Source of the DNA: Bacteroidota bacterium
GTDB taxonomy: Bacteria; Bacteroidota; Bacteroidia; Sphingobacteriales; Sphingobacteriaceae
Direction: 5' to 3'
Length of the DNA stretch: 64,000 nt
Assembly: GCA_013285685.1 (NCBI GenBank)
Contig: JABDHD010000001.1
Span: 48,856 to 112,855, forward strand
Position numbers and translations under genes: made by a program. This document shows, piece by piece, positions 44,283 to 52,961 of the stretch. Below the pieces are notes generated by a model. That model did not search any database and had not been told where the DNA came from. It worked only from the letters and a program-made list of their open reading frames with translations. The first letter of the stretch is position 1. Every line of letters begins with the position of its first letter.

Positions 44283-46247
44283 ATGAAAAACCTCAAATTA
44301 GTAGCTGTATTGCCCGCATTACTGGTGGTACAAACCGTGCTTTCACAAACTGCCACACACCTGGTCTTATCAGACGACCACCCGACTGCTGGTGAAAAGA
44401 TTTCCCTTACTTATGATCCTACCGGGACAATTGTTGGCGGGAAGACAGACATAACGGCTTCTGTTTATTTCCTGGATAATAAACAATTTCCGGTGGCTGA
44501 TGTCGATCTGAAAGCAAACGGCAAAACCTTGACCGGCGGCTTCGTGGTGCCAGCGGATAGTAAAGCCTTCTTTGTTCGGATAAGCAGCGGCCAGGACGTG
44601 GATAATAACAACGATAAGGGCTATGTATACCTCATCTACCAAAATAAAAAGCCGGTCGAAGGCGCGTACGCAATGTATGGACAGCTATTTTTGCCCACCG
44701 TTGAAAACTATTATGCTAAATTAAAAAAGGACAATGCCGAAGGCGTTCGCCTGTTTAAAAAGGAATTTGAGCTGTACCCTGCCGGGGATAAGGATTATGT
44801 GTATTTTTATTACACCATAATTGCCAGGATAGCCGATTACCAGGAAGAAGCGGGCAAAAAGGCTGCCGAATTAGAAAAAAGCAATGATGAAAAGGACCTT
44901 AGTCTTGCATTGACCTTATTGTCGGAATTGAAAAATAGAAAAGCCGCAGACTCCCTCGACGCGGTGATACGCGCAAAATTCCCGGACGGAACAACGGTTA
45001 AAAATGAACTGGGCAACTCATTCTTCAAAGAAAAAGACCTGGTAAAAAAGGATTCGCTGTATAACCTGTACAGTGCAAAATATCCCGAAAAAGAAACCGG
45101 GAACGGCTCTCCACTGGATAATTTCAGAATGCAATTAGCAATCGCCTATTTGGAAAAAGGCGACGTCACAAATTTCCGCAAGTATGAAAGCACGATAAAA
45201 GATAAGGGGAACTTGCAGGGCGAATTGAATAACGTTGCCTATGAATGGGCAAAAAAAGGCGAACGTTTGGATGATGCGGAGTTGCTCTCGAAGGAATCGC
45301 TCGACATTGTGAGCGACAAGATGAACAACCCCGGGCCGATGCCATTCGCTTCGCCCGCTGAAGCTAAAAAGGATTACGCGTACACCTATGACATGGATGC
45401 CGATACCTATGCATATATATTGGCTAAGGAAAACAAGTTTGCGGAAGCGCTTACGTATGAGCAGCCGGTGATCGATCATTCCAAAGCGATAGACCCGGAT
45501 ATTTACGGCAATTATATCAATATACTAAGCGGAAATGGAATGGATGCCAAAGCGCAGGCTGCGGCTGAAATCGCGCTAAAAGCAGGACAGGGTACAACAG
45601 CGATAAAGGATTTACTGAAAAAAGCTTATGTAAAGTCACATGGTAATGATAATGGCTTTGACACTTACGTTTCCGGACTGGAAAAAGCATCCAAAGACCA
45701 GGCTCGTGGCGAGCTGGCCAAATCCATGATTAACCGGCCGGCACCAGCATTTACTTTAATGGACCTGGATGGAAAAAGTGTTTCTCTTGCCGACTTTAAG
45801 GGTAAAATAGTAATTGTTGACTTTTGGGCTACCTGGTGCGGGCCATGCAAAGCTTCATTCCCCGGGATGCAAATGGCAGTTGACAAGTATAAGGACAACC
45901 CAAATGTAAAATTCTTGTTTTTAGACACTTGGGAAAGCGACGAAAACTATGCGGCAGGCGTTAAAAAATTTATTGCCGATAACAAGTATAGTTTTTATGT
46001 GCTTTTGGATGATAAAATGGTAGACGGCCGGCGGGGTAAAGTGGTAAAGGATTTTGGCGTAGAGGGCATACCAACCAAATTCATCATCGACAAAAATGGC
46101 AATATCCGCTTTACACATATTGGCTATACCGGTACGCCGGAAGCATTGGTTGATGAAGTAAGTGCAATGATCGATATGGCCGGCAACCCGGATGAAGCTG
46201 CATCCGCTCAACCCGCAGCAAATGCAAAATCGGGCACCAACAAATAA
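44283..46247 (+). CDS. TlpA-like thiol-disulfide protein with long N-terminal helical region
   Basis: A 654-residue exported protein (signal peptide MKNLKLVAVLPALLVVQTVLSQ). Residues about 25-130 form a beta-domain, 140-480 a helical, TPR-like region (for example LAIAYLEKGDVTNFRKYEST), and about 490-630 a thioredoxin fold of the TlpA/ResA kind: FTLMDLDGKSVSLADFKGK, the redox site ATWCGPCKASFPG, the cis-Pro loop VEGIPTKFIIDKNG. An Ala/Ser-rich tail ends it. Members reduce or handle disulfides in the periplasm; here the big N-terminal part suggests a specific client. A terminator follows at 46263. Confidence 0.9.
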   Translation: MKNLKLVAVLPALLVVQTVLSQTATHLVLSDDHPTAGEKISLTYDPTGTIVGGKTDITASVYFLDNKQFPVADVDLKANGKTLTGGFVVPADSKAFFVRISSGQDVDNNNDKGYVYLIYQNKKPVEGAYAMYGQLFLPTVENYYAKLKKDNAEGVRLFKKEFELYPAGDKDYVYFYYTIIARIADYQEEAGKKAAELEKSNDEKDLSLALTLLSELKNRKAADSLDAVIRAKFPDGTTVKNELGNSFFKEKDLVKKDSLYNLYSAKYPEKETGNGSPLDNFRMQLAIAYLEKGDVTNFRKYESTIKDKGNLQGELNNVAYEWAKKGERLDDAELLSKESLDIVSDKMNNPGPMPFASPAEAKKDYAYTYDMDADTYAYILAKENKFAEALTYEQPVIDHSKAIDPDIYGNYINILSGNGMDAKAQAAAEIALKAGQGTTAIKDLLKKAYVKSHGNDNGFDTYVSGLEKASKDQARGELAKSMINRPAPAFTLMDLDGKSVSLADFKGKIVIVDFWATWCGPCKASFPGMQMAVDKYKDNPNVKFLFLDTWESDENYAAGVKKFIADNKYSFYVLLDDKMVDGRRGKVVKDFGVEGIPTKFIIDKNGNIRFTHIGYTGTPEALVDEVSAMIDMAGNPDEAASAQPAANAKSGTNK

Positions 46248-46262
46248 GTGTTATTTAAACTC

Positions 46263-46302
46263 ACAAAGGGCGACGGTTGATAAAACGATCGCCTTTTTTG
46301 TG
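46263..46302 (+). terminator. Intrinsic terminator after the TlpA-like gene
   Basis: A 9-bp stem with one G-T wobble (AAAGGGCGA 46265-46273 with TCGCCTTTT 46289-46297) around a 15-base loop and a T-run. It lies 16 bases after the stop. Confidence 0.75.
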
Positions 46303-46611
46303 TTTTTAGAACGGTATAACATGAAGGATGGTTTGGACTTTAACCGGTTGTCATCTTGTCTTTTTTAAAGCAGGCAGCCTTATTGAAAACACTTGATTTC
46401 TAAGCAAAAAGTCGAGTTTCGTGTAAACCCGTTATTTTATTAATTAATTGGTTATCAATTAATTAATACAGGTTAACATGAAATTGTGTTAAGTTGTGTT
46501 AACCCTTTTGCCTGTTTAATATGACCGATTTCACATTTAACATTCCACGGGTTTAAAGCCACTGAAATTTGCTGCCCGGTTAGACAAACCATACCATGCG
46601 TGACGAGGCTT
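46303..46611. other. Gene-free region with an AT-rich palindrome
   Basis: The only structure I see is a perfect 11-bp inverted repeat, TTAATTAATTG..CAATTAATTAA, around position 46440-46467. No ORF or RNA gene is supported. Confidence 0.4.
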
Positions 46612-47319
46612 TTAAAAATTCGGCTTCAGCACATACTTTTCGTAGAATTTGAAGATGTGACCTGTTGCTTCCTCTGCCGTATCCACAACGCGGTAGAGGT
46701 TTAAGTCATCCGGGTGGATGTTGTGTTGCTCGTTCAGCATCTTCTCCTCGATCCAGCCGAAAAGCCCTTTCCAATACTCAACACCAACAAACACAATGGG
46801 GAACCGGGCTATTTTACCGGTTTGAATTAGCGTGATGGCCTCAAAAGATTCGTCCATGGTACCGAATCCTCCCGGCAGTACGATGAATCCCTGCGAGTAT
46901 TTCATGAACATTACCTTGCGGACAAAAAAATAGTCGAATTCCATGATCTTATCCCGGTCGATGTATTTGTTGTTGAATTGCTCAAACGGCAACTCGATAT
47001 TCAGGCCTACCGACTTCCCTCCTGCCTCGTAAGCGCCTTTGTTGGCGGCCTCCATGATACCCGGCCCGCCGCCCGAAATCACGCCGTAGCCATGTTCGGT
47101 TAACAAACGCGCAATTTCTTCGGCCATTTTATAATAGTCGGAGTCGTTGTGGGTGCGTGCTGAACCGAATATGGATACGCAGGGGCCGATCTTGGCCAGT
47201 TTTTCAAAGCCTTCCACAAATTCGGCCATTATTTTAAATATCTGCCAGGAGTCGGTAACTTTTATTTCCTGCCAGTTTTTATTGTCAAAAGCGTGTCTTA
47301 TTTTTTCTTCACCGGTCAT
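46612..47319 (-). CDS. LOG family protein (TIGR00730)
   Basis: A 235-residue cytosolic protein of the lysine-decarboxylase-like/LOG superfamily, whose known members are nucleotide 5'-monophosphate phosphoribohydrolases, including cytokinin-activating ones. The Rossmann core shows CVSIFGSARTHNDSDYY, GYGVISGGGPGIMEAANKGA and the catalytic-site FIVLPGGFGTMDESFEAI (PGGxGTxxE). An extra N-terminal helix (DNKNWQEIKVTDSWQIFKIM) is typical of Bacteroidota members. True substrate is uncertain. A tandem repeat separates it from the upstream symporter gene. Confidence 0.9.
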   Translation of the reverse strand: MTGEEKIRHAFDNKNWQEIKVTDSWQIFKIMAEFVEGFEKLAKIGPCVSIFGSARTHNDSDYYKMAEEIARLLTEHGYGVISGGGPGIMEAANKGAYEAGGKSVGLNIELPFEQFNNKYIDRDKIMEFDYFFVRKVMFMKYSQGFIVLPGGFGTMDESFEAITLIQTGKIARFPIVFVGVEYWKGLFGWIEEKMLNEQHNIHPDDLNLYRVVDTAEEATGHIFKFYEKYVLKPNF

Positions 47320-47321
47320 AG

Positions 47322-47425
47322 CAATTAGTGAGTTAGTGAATTAGTGAATTAGTGAGTTGGTGAATTAATTAGTTTTGAATTATTGAGTTATTGAGTTACT
47401 GAATTATTGACTTATTGAGTTACTG
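47322..47425. repeat. GTGAATTA / TTGAGTTA tandem repeats
   Basis: About eight GTGA(A/G)TTA units grade into ATTGAGTTA units. The last units encode the final residues (AVTQ) and the stop of the symporter gene on the minus strand. Confidence 0.75.
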
Positions 47426-48902
47426 CTGCCGGTTTCTTCGCTGACGACGTAATTAATAAACCAATAAAAGTAATTAATCCGTTCACCAATATCAGTTCGT
47501 TATCAAAAACGTATCCGCCCAGCAATTTGTTGGAGTAGATGCTTAAATAATAACAAACAGCCGGCGAGATAATACAGATAAACGGCACGGCTTTATCGAA
47601 AAGCTGCCTTTTGCCGGCGAATAACCCAAACGAGTAAAGGCCGAGCAATGGCCCGTACGTATACGAAGCGACTTTAAAAATTGCGGTAACCACCGCCGAA
47701 TTGTTAACCGAATTGAAAATAACGATTGTCAAAAACATTAAGCCCGAAAAACCGATATGTACCCAATGGCGTGTATTGACCAGCTTTTTGCTATTCGTCA
47801 CCTCCTTTTTATCAAACCCCAAAAAATCCACACAAAAGGAAGTGGTCAGGGCCGTTAAAGCGGAGTCGGTTGTTGCAAAAGTGGCTGCGGTAAGACCAAG
47901 CATAAATACCATAGCCGGCACAAGGCCTAAATATTTTAGGGCAATGGTTGGGTATAAGTAATCCGTAGTTTTTCCAACGGGGATGCCATATTTTGCTGCA
48001 TAAATCCAAAGCAAAGCGCCTACGCTTAAAAAGAAAATATTGATCACCACAAAAACGGCCGTAAAACTGAACATGTTCTTTTTGGCTTCGTGAATATTTT
48101 TCAGACTCAGGTTTTTTTGCATCAGGTCCTGGTCCAACCCGGTCATAGCTACCGTGATGAACAATCCGCCTAAAAATGCTTTTACAAAATGGAACTTACT
48201 GCTGAGAAAGTTGTTGAAGAAGAATATTTTGGAATAGCTGCTGTTTTTGATCGCTTCGGCAGCCTCGAAAATATTGTAATGCAGGCTTTGGCAGATGAAC
48301 CATATTGACAGGAACACAGAAGAAACCAGGAACAGTGTTTGCAGGCTGTCGGTGATAATGATGGTTTTTAATCCGCCCCTAAAGGTGTACGACCAGATAA
48401 GGACCAGGCATATTAAACCGGTAACGGCAAAAGGAATATGGTAACTATCGAAAATAAATTTTTGCAATACAATTACTACCAGGTACAACCTGAAGGCAGA
48501 ACCGATAATACGGCTGATGAGGAATATCCCGGCCGCCGTTTTATAGCTCCAGGCACCCAATGCGCCTTCGATATAACTGTAAATAGAGGTTAATTTTAGC
48601 CGGTAGTACAGCGGCAAAAGCACTGTTGCAATGATTATGAATCCGGCCGCGTTGCCTAAAACAAACTGGAAATATTCAAACTGATCGCCGGTTGGGGCGC
48701 CTACCTTGCCGGGAACGGAAATAAAAGTTACGCCGCTAAGCGCTGTACCAATCATTCCAAAAGCCACCAGGTACCATTTTGAATTGCGGTTAGCCACAAA
48801 AAAGGTATCGTTGCTTGATGATTTCCGGGAGGTGAGCCATGAAATGACCATCAACACAAGGAAGTAACCTATAATGAATGAAAGTAGTACAGCCGGAGAC
48901 AT
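47412..48902 (-). CDS. Sodium:solute symporter family (SSS) transporter
   Basis: A 496-residue protein with about 13 transmembrane helices. SSS features include the SNDTFFVANRNSKWYLVAFG segment, GMIGTALSGVTFISVPGKVG (helix 1-2 sodium site), YIEGALGAWSYKTAAG and AATFATTDSALTALTTSFC in helix 8, whose Ser/Thr residues usually bind Na+. It resembles the solute:sodium symporters of the Bacteroidota that often sit beside sialic acid or sugar genes, but no such gene adjoins it. The C-terminal AVTQ and stop lie in the tandem repeat. Confidence 0.9.
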   Translation of the reverse strand: MSPAVLLSFIIGYFLVLMVISWLTSRKSSSNDTFFVANRNSKWYLVAFGMIGTALSGVTFISVPGKVGAPTGDQFEYFQFVLGNAAGFIIIATVLLPLYYRLKLTSIYSYIEGALGAWSYKTAAGIFLISRIIGSAFRLYLVVIVLQKFIFDSYHIPFAVTGLICLVLIWSYTFRGGLKTIIITDSLQTLFLVSSVFLSIWFICQSLHYNIFEAAEAIKNSSYSKIFFFNNFLSSKFHFVKAFLGGLFITVAMTGLDQDLMQKNLSLKNIHEAKKNMFSFTAVFVVINIFFLSVGALLWIYAAKYGIPVGKTTDYLYPTIALKYLGLVPAMVFMLGLTAATFATTDSALTALTTSFCVDFLGFDKKEVTNSKKLVNTRHWVHIGFSGLMFLTIVIFNSVNNSAVVTAIFKVASYTYGPLLGLYSFGLFAGKRQLFDKAVPFICIISPAVCYYLSIYSNKLLGGYVFDNELILVNGLITFIGLLITSSAKKPAAVTQ

Positions 48903-48907
48903 GGGTC

Positions 48908-48976
48908 AGTTCATAGTTGATGGTTCGTAGTTCATAGCAGGACGACGTCGATGACGTATGGCATCAGTCATGAACA
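48908..48976. repeat. TTCATAGTTGATGG palindromic repeat fragment
   Basis: Left arm GTTCATAGTTGATGGTTCG and a partial right arm (CAGTCATGAAC). Same family as 18745-18828 and 55941-56012. It lies between the symporter and recR. Confidence 0.6.
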
Positions 48977-49012
48977 AGGAGCGATTTAGCTATTATTTCT
49001 TAATTTCGCAAC

Positions 49013-49630
49013 ATGAACTTCTCATCGAAGCTTTTAGAGGATGCCGTTGCCGAATTTGCCAGGTTACCGGGGGTAGGCCAAAAGACCGCTTTACGCCTTG
49101 TGCTTCACCTGCTGAACCAGGATGTGCAGGACGTTGAAAAATTCAGTACATCCATTAGCAGGCTGCGCAATGAAATACAATTTTGCAAGGTTTGCCTGAA
49201 TATATCTGATAGCCCGGTTTGCGAGATTTGTGCTTCGCATAAGCGCGACCATAGCCTGATTTGTGTGGTGGAAGATACCCGCGACGTGATGGCTATTGAG
49301 AACACCAATCAATATAACGGGGTATACCATGTTTTGGGGGGCTTGATTTCGCCAATGGACGGTATCGGGCCGTCAGACCTGGAAGTGGATTCGCTGGTTG
49401 AACGGCTCAAAACCGATGAGGTGAAGGAAGTGATCTTTGCACTTAGCGCCACAATGGAAGGCGACACCACGATCTTTTATCTTGATAAACGATTAAAATC
49501 TTTCAACATAACTATATCGACCATTGCCCGTGGCATAGCTTTTGGTGGTGAATTGGAGTACGTAGACGAAATTACATTGGGAAGATCCATTGCAACTCGT
49601 ATACCGTACGTCAATTCGCTATCCAAATAA
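49013..49630 (+). CDS. recR: Recombination mediator RecR
   Basis: A 205-residue protein of normal length. The N-terminal helix-hairpin-helix is EFARLPGVGQKTALRLVLHL, the four-Cys zinc motif is FCKVCLNISDSPVCEIC, and the Toprim domain shows ICVVEDTRDVMAIE and YHVLGGLISPMDGIGP. It acts with RecF/RecO in loading RecA onto gapped DNA. A TAATTTCG box (49001-49008, one mismatch from consensus) ends four bases before the ATG. It heads an operon with a GT2 gene two bases downstream and an SDR gene that overlaps the GT2, an arrangement seen in other Bacteroidota. Confidence 0.96.
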   Translation: MNFSSKLLEDAVAEFARLPGVGQKTALRLVLHLLNQDVQDVEKFSTSISRLRNEIQFCKVCLNISDSPVCEICASHKRDHSLICVVEDTRDVMAIENTNQYNGVYHVLGGLISPMDGIGPSDLEVDSLVERLKTDEVKEVIFALSATMEGDTTIFYLDKRLKSFNITISTIARGIAFGGELEYVDEITLGRSIATRIPYVNSLSK

Positions 49631-49632
49631 AT

Positions 49633-50469
49633 ATGAAGCTGTCAATAGCTATTGTCAACCGTGATCAGAAGGCTTTGCTGAAACAGGCGTTGAGCGCTTT
49701 AGTTCATGCCTGCAAAACTATTGACTATGAGTTAATTATAGTTGACAACGCTTCAACAGACGGGTCTCTTGAAATGGTGGAAAATGAATTCCCCAAAGCA
49801 TATTTTATCTCCAACCACAGCAGCGTTAGCATCGCCAAAACAAACAACCAGGCATTGAAGGCTTGTACCGGCGATTATATTTTACTGGTCAGTCCGGCTA
49901 CTAAATGCGGCAAAGATTCGCTGGAAAAGATGATCGGCTTTATGGACGAACATAAAAATGCCGGCGGATTAAGCGTTCGGATGATCTCGCCGCAAGGGCA
50001 CTTTATTCCTGAATCCATCCATGGGCTCAGCAGCATTTGGGCTGCATTTTTTAAGCTGATCGGCTTTGCGAAAAACCTGGTAAAAACCCGCCTGTACGAC
50101 AAATTGCGTAAAGATTGGGTAGAAGAATTTCAAATAACCGAAATCGACATTATTAGCGGCGCCTGCATGTTTTTGCGGCGCTCGGCCCTGGCTGAAATTG
50201 GTTTGTTTGATGAGCGTTTTGTGCAGCACGGCTATGATATCGACCTCTCCTATCGCCTCCGGCTTGCTGGTTATAGAAATTTTTACTTTCCGAAAACCTA
50301 TTTCTTCAAATACGAGGATCAACCAGCTGACAAGTTCAGTTGGAACCGGGTGAAGTATTTTTATGGCGCGATGCTTATATTCGCGCTCAAATACTTGCTG
50401 CGCCTACCAGAAATAAAAGTTCATGGACGGCCGCAGATTTACCCTGCAGCATATGACGTTAAAGGATAA
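49633..50469 (+). CDS. Family 2 glycosyltransferase
   Basis: A 278-residue GT2 (GT-A fold) protein resembling rhamnosyl- or O-antigen-type transferases. The nucleotide-binding start is KLSIAIVNRDQKALLKQAL, then YELIIVDNASTDGSLEMVE. At the position where the acidic NPD motif is usual, it reads LVSPATKCGKDSLE, with Ala replacing the Asp. The acceptor-side motif IISGACMFLRRSALAEIGLF, FVQHGYDIDLSYRLRLAG (the ED/D-x-D-L base) is intact. It starts two bases after recR and overlaps the next gene by 17 bases. Probably active in cell-surface glycan synthesis, but the altered site leaves activity open. Confidence 0.88.
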   Translation: MKLSIAIVNRDQKALLKQALSALVHACKTIDYELIIVDNASTDGSLEMVENEFPKAYFISNHSSVSIAKTNNQALKACTGDYILLVSPATKCGKDSLEKMIGFMDEHKNAGGLSVRMISPQGHFIPESIHGLSSIWAAFFKLIGFAKNLVKTRLYDKLRKDWVEEFQITEIDIISGACMFLRRSALAEIGLFDERFVQHGYDIDLSYRLRLAGYRNFYFPKTYFFKYEDQPADKFSWNRVKYFYGAMLIFALKYLLRLPEIKVHGRPQIYPAAYDVKG

Positions 50470-51268
50470 AATCATCATCATCACCGGAGCCTCTTCGGGC
50501 ATCGGAAAATCACTTGCTTTTGAATTTGCCAAACGGGGCGCAAACCTGGTTTTAGGCGCCAGGCAATATGTTACGCTGTGCGAAATAACCGAAGATTTGA
50601 TCACTCGTTACAACATCAAGGCGTTAGCTGTTCAATGTGATGTAGTGAAGGAAGAAGATTGTGAGCATCTTATCAAACAAGCCATGCTTACATTCGGCCA
50701 AATTGATGTGCTGGTGAATAACGCCGGGATATCCATGCGGGCGCTGTTTGTTGATGCCGACCTGGCAGTTTTAAAAGCGGTAATGGATGTAAACTTTTGG
50801 GGAACGGTGTATTGTACAAAATATGCCCTGCCGGAAATTTTGAAAACAAAAGGCATCATCGTTGGCGTATCGTCTATTGCGGGCTATAAAGGGCTACCGG
50901 GTCGGACGGGCTATTCAGCATCCAAGTTTGCCATGAACGGCTTTTTGGATACCCTGCGGGTGGAAAACCTGAAAACCGGCATTAATGTGCTGACCGCCTG
51001 CCCTGGCTTTACCGCATCCAATATTCGAACTAACTCCCTGGATAAAAGCGGCAAACAACAGGGCGAAAGCACTATGCACGAAGAAAAAATGATGACATCA
51101 GACGCAGTCGCCAAAATTATTGCTGACGGAATTGAAAACCGCGCCCGTACGCTGATCATGACGGGGCAGGGAAAGCTGATGGTATTTCTAAATAAATTCT
51201 TCCCGCGCCTGGTGGATAAGTTGGTTTATAATACCATTGCGAAGGAGAAGAATTCGTTGTTGAAGTAG
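50453..51268 (+). CDS. Short-chain dehydrogenase/reductase (SDR)
   Basis: A 271-residue classical SDR. I use ATG 50453 (MTLKDKIIIITGASSGIGK), which overlaps the GT2 3' end by 17 bases; the frame also opens at 50423. Features: cofactor motif TGASSGIGKSLAFEFAKRGA, VLVNNAGISMRALF, the Ser in GVSSIAGYKG and the YSASKFAM Tyr-x-x-x-Lys catalytic pair. The GARQ after strand 2 favours NADPH. The C-terminal half is NGFLDTLRVENLKTGINVLT and so on. Substrate unknown; third gene of the recR operon. Confidence 0.92.
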   Translation: MTLKDKIIIITGASSGIGKSLAFEFAKRGANLVLGARQYVTLCEITEDLITRYNIKALAVQCDVVKEEDCEHLIKQAMLTFGQIDVLVNNAGISMRALFVDADLAVLKAVMDVNFWGTVYCTKYALPEILKTKGIIVGVSSIAGYKGLPGRTGYSASKFAMNGFLDTLRVENLKTGINVLTACPGFTASNIRTNSLDKSGKQQGESTMHEEKMMTSDAVAKIIADGIENRARTLIMTGQGKLMVFLNKFFPRLVDKLVYNTIAKEKNSLLK

Positions 51269-51278
51269 TGTGTTAATT

Positions 51279-51611
51279 TCAGTCGATTTCAAGAAAAGCT
51301 AATTCGGAATTCAAAACAAATTCCATTATTTCTACTGATCTGCTGATCAATTTATTTGCAATTTTAAGATTTGAAGAATTACCGAGTCTCAGCCAGATAA
51401 TCTTCGGTGGAAAACCTTTCAAATTAGAAAGGTCAATAAAATCGTTGTCAAAAGTTATAATAGAGTAATTGTTCTTTTTTGCATAAGTCCATATTTGTAA
51501 ATCTGATGCGTCAACAAGGTTTAGCTGCTTTATATGGCTTACATTTTGAAAAGATTCGACAAGAAGCGGAGCTACCTTGAAAGAAATATTTTGATCAAGC
51601 AAAAATTTCAC
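51279..51611 (-). CDS. DUF5615 PIN-like protein (putative toxin)
   Basis: A 110-residue protein: MKFLLDQNISFKVAPLL opens the PIN-like DUF5615 fold with the conserved Asp-x-Asn pair, followed by VDASDLQIWTYAKKNNYSII, TFDNDFIDLSNLKG (a second acidic patch) and IIWLRLGNSSN. Members are presumed RNases. The start overlaps the upstream DUF433 gene by four bases (ATGA), which marks a VapBC-like two-gene module. It is convergent with the SDR gene. Confidence 0.85.
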   Translation of the reverse strand: MKFLLDQNISFKVAPLLVESFQNVSHIKQLNLVDASDLQIWTYAKKNNYSIITFDNDFIDLSNLKGFPPKIIWLRLGNSSNLKIANKLISRSVEIMEFVLNSELAFLEID

Positions 51612-51829
51612 GAAACGACTCTTAGTTTATGCTCTTTATCGGCTGCGTACGCCAAACAAGCCTTAATTTGTTCTTCGTTTAATTCCGGAAAATCTGAAAT
51701 GATGTCACTCATTGACATTCCCTCGGCAAGCCAGCTTAAAACATCATATACCGAAATCCTGGTACCGATTAAAATAGGTTTACCAAATCTTTTTTCTGGG
51801 TTAATTTCTATATACTCTGCGTAATTCAT
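51608..51829 (-). CDS. DUF433 protein (putative antitoxin)
   Basis: A 73-residue DUF433 protein: YIEINPEKRFGKPILIGTRI, SVYDVLSWLAEGMSMSDIIS and DFPELNEEQIKACLAYAADK, the winged-helix pattern of the family. It overlaps the DUF5615 gene by four bases. DUF433/DUF5615 pairs are recognised toxin-antitoxin-like modules; autoregulation is likely but not shown. Confidence 0.85.
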   Translation of the reverse strand: MNYAEYIEINPEKRFGKPILIGTRISVYDVLSWLAEGMSMSDIISDFPELNEEQIKACLAYAADKEHKLRVVS

Positions 51830-51891
51830 ATGCTAATATACCCATTGTATCCCGAAATAAAAAAATTTCAAATTAAGTGATCATTTACCGT

Positions 51892-52839
51892 CTACACATC
51901 CACCAACACTTCATGCTCATTTATACGGCTCAAATCCAATACAATGCGGCCGGTTTCGTCCCTGTCGAAAATTGGTTTAAATTTCCCGCCCCAAACAATT
52001 TCCCTGGCCTGGTAAGCCGTGCGTGAATGCACAGTTTGCGAAAAGGTATCGTCAAATGCCCTAAGCAATATGGCAAAGGCAGCCTCGCTGTCTATCAATT
52101 CCTTGTGCGTCATTTCGGCGAGGGGGCTGTCAGCATCGATGGGGTGCACTACCGTCCAGTTTATTGTCAGGATACTGACGGCTTTTCGTTCCAGTTCCAA
52201 TGGAAAAAACCTCCTTTGCGGTTTGCCGTCCACCATTTCGTTATAGGAGAATATGATCTCTATCTCCAGGTCAACCAATATATTTCGGCGAATATTAGCC
52301 AGCCTGAACATCAGCCCGCGACTGTTTTCCCGGTATGGCGCTACCAAAATATTTTTGCTGTAAACGATCTGCGCCGAGGGCCGCGAAAAACGGCCGTATA
52401 ACAAACCTGTGGCCAATGCAAAAGCTAAAAGGCCCATCATCGACTCAAGGGCTGCCACACTATTGGTACCCATTCCTTTAGGGCTGATGCGGCCATAGCC
52501 GACGGTTGATATGGTTTGTGCCGAAAAGAAAAAAGCGTCCCAAAAATGGCTCATCGATGATGTGCTTCCGGAAGTACCGTCCAGGCTGTTCGGCCCGAAC
52601 GACATGTAGATCAGCGCAAAGATCACGTTAAGGGCAACATAGCCGCTAATCACCATCAGCCAGAATTTGGTCCAGCTCATGGTGATTAAATTATGGTAGT
52701 TATTGGCTGTGTTAAAAAAGGGCAATCCTATGCGTTTTACGTTCGGCGAGCCATCTTTATTCAGCAAAAACTGGTTTTTTAATACCGGCTGGGAGCCAAA
52801 ACCCAGGTCATCCTCGGGGTTTATTTTTCTTTTCTGCAT
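51892..52839 (-). CDS. KirBac-type inward-rectifier potassium channel
   Basis: A 315-residue channel. An N-terminal slide-helix region (TANNYHNLITMSWTKFW) leads to two transmembrane helices around the pore; the selectivity filter is AQTISTVGYGRISP (about residue 113). The second helix has AALESMMGLLAFALATGLLYGRFSRP in the map sense (seen in parts). From about residue 155 the cytoplasmic immunoglobulin-like domain follows, with RLANIRRNILVDLEIEI and VHPIDADSPLAEMTHKELID, diagnostic for Kir proteins. It is divergent from the trp leader, 80 bases away. Confidence 0.93.
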   Translation of the reverse strand: MQKRKINPEDDLGFGSQPVLKNQFLLNKDGSPNVKRIGLPFFNTANNYHNLITMSWTKFWLMVISGYVALNVIFALIYMSFGPNSLDGTSGSTSSMSHFWDAFFFSAQTISTVGYGRISPKGMGTNSVAALESMMGLLAFALATGLLYGRFSRPSAQIVYSKNILVAPYRENSRGLMFRLANIRRNILVDLEIEIIFSYNEMVDGKPQRRFFPLELERKAVSILTINWTVVHPIDADSPLAEMTHKELIDSEAAFAILLRAFDDTFSQTVHSRTAYQAREIVWGGKFKPIFDRDETGRIVLDLSRINEHEVLVDV

Positions 52840-52899
52840 GTTTTCAAATCAAGAAGTATGTAAAAATATCATTCTGCTTGTTTTTAAAAAAAATATTTC

Positions 52900-52907
52900 C
52901 ATATTTG
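52900..52907 (+). promoter_or_regulatory. Probable trp operon promoter (-7 box CATATTTG)
   Basis: Seven of eight match to TAnnTTTG, with TTG at 52878-52880 giving a 19-base spacer to the -33 element. It ends 12 bases before the leader peptide ATG. Confidence 0.55.
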
Positions 52908-52919
52908 CCGCATAAACAA

Positions 52920-52961
52920 ATGAAAGTACTAAACAACAATTGGTGGTGGCTTAACGAGTGA
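52920..52961 (+). CDS. trpL: trp operon leader peptide (three consecutive Trp codons)
   Basis: A 13-codon frame with stop: Met-Lys-Val-Leu-Asn-Asn-Asn-Trp-Trp-Trp-Leu-Asn-Glu. The TGG TGG TGG run is at 52941-52949. It precedes a hairpin terminator and trpD, so it fits the classic ribosome-stalling sensor of charged tRNA-Trp. Its stop codon lies in the loop of the first hairpin. Confidence 0.88.
   Translation: MKVLNNNWWWLNE

Noticed and set aside
47322..47425. CRISPR or VNTR-coded gene suspicion at GTGAATTA repeats
   Set aside because: Eight-to-nine-base units without spacers; only the symporter C-terminus reads through.
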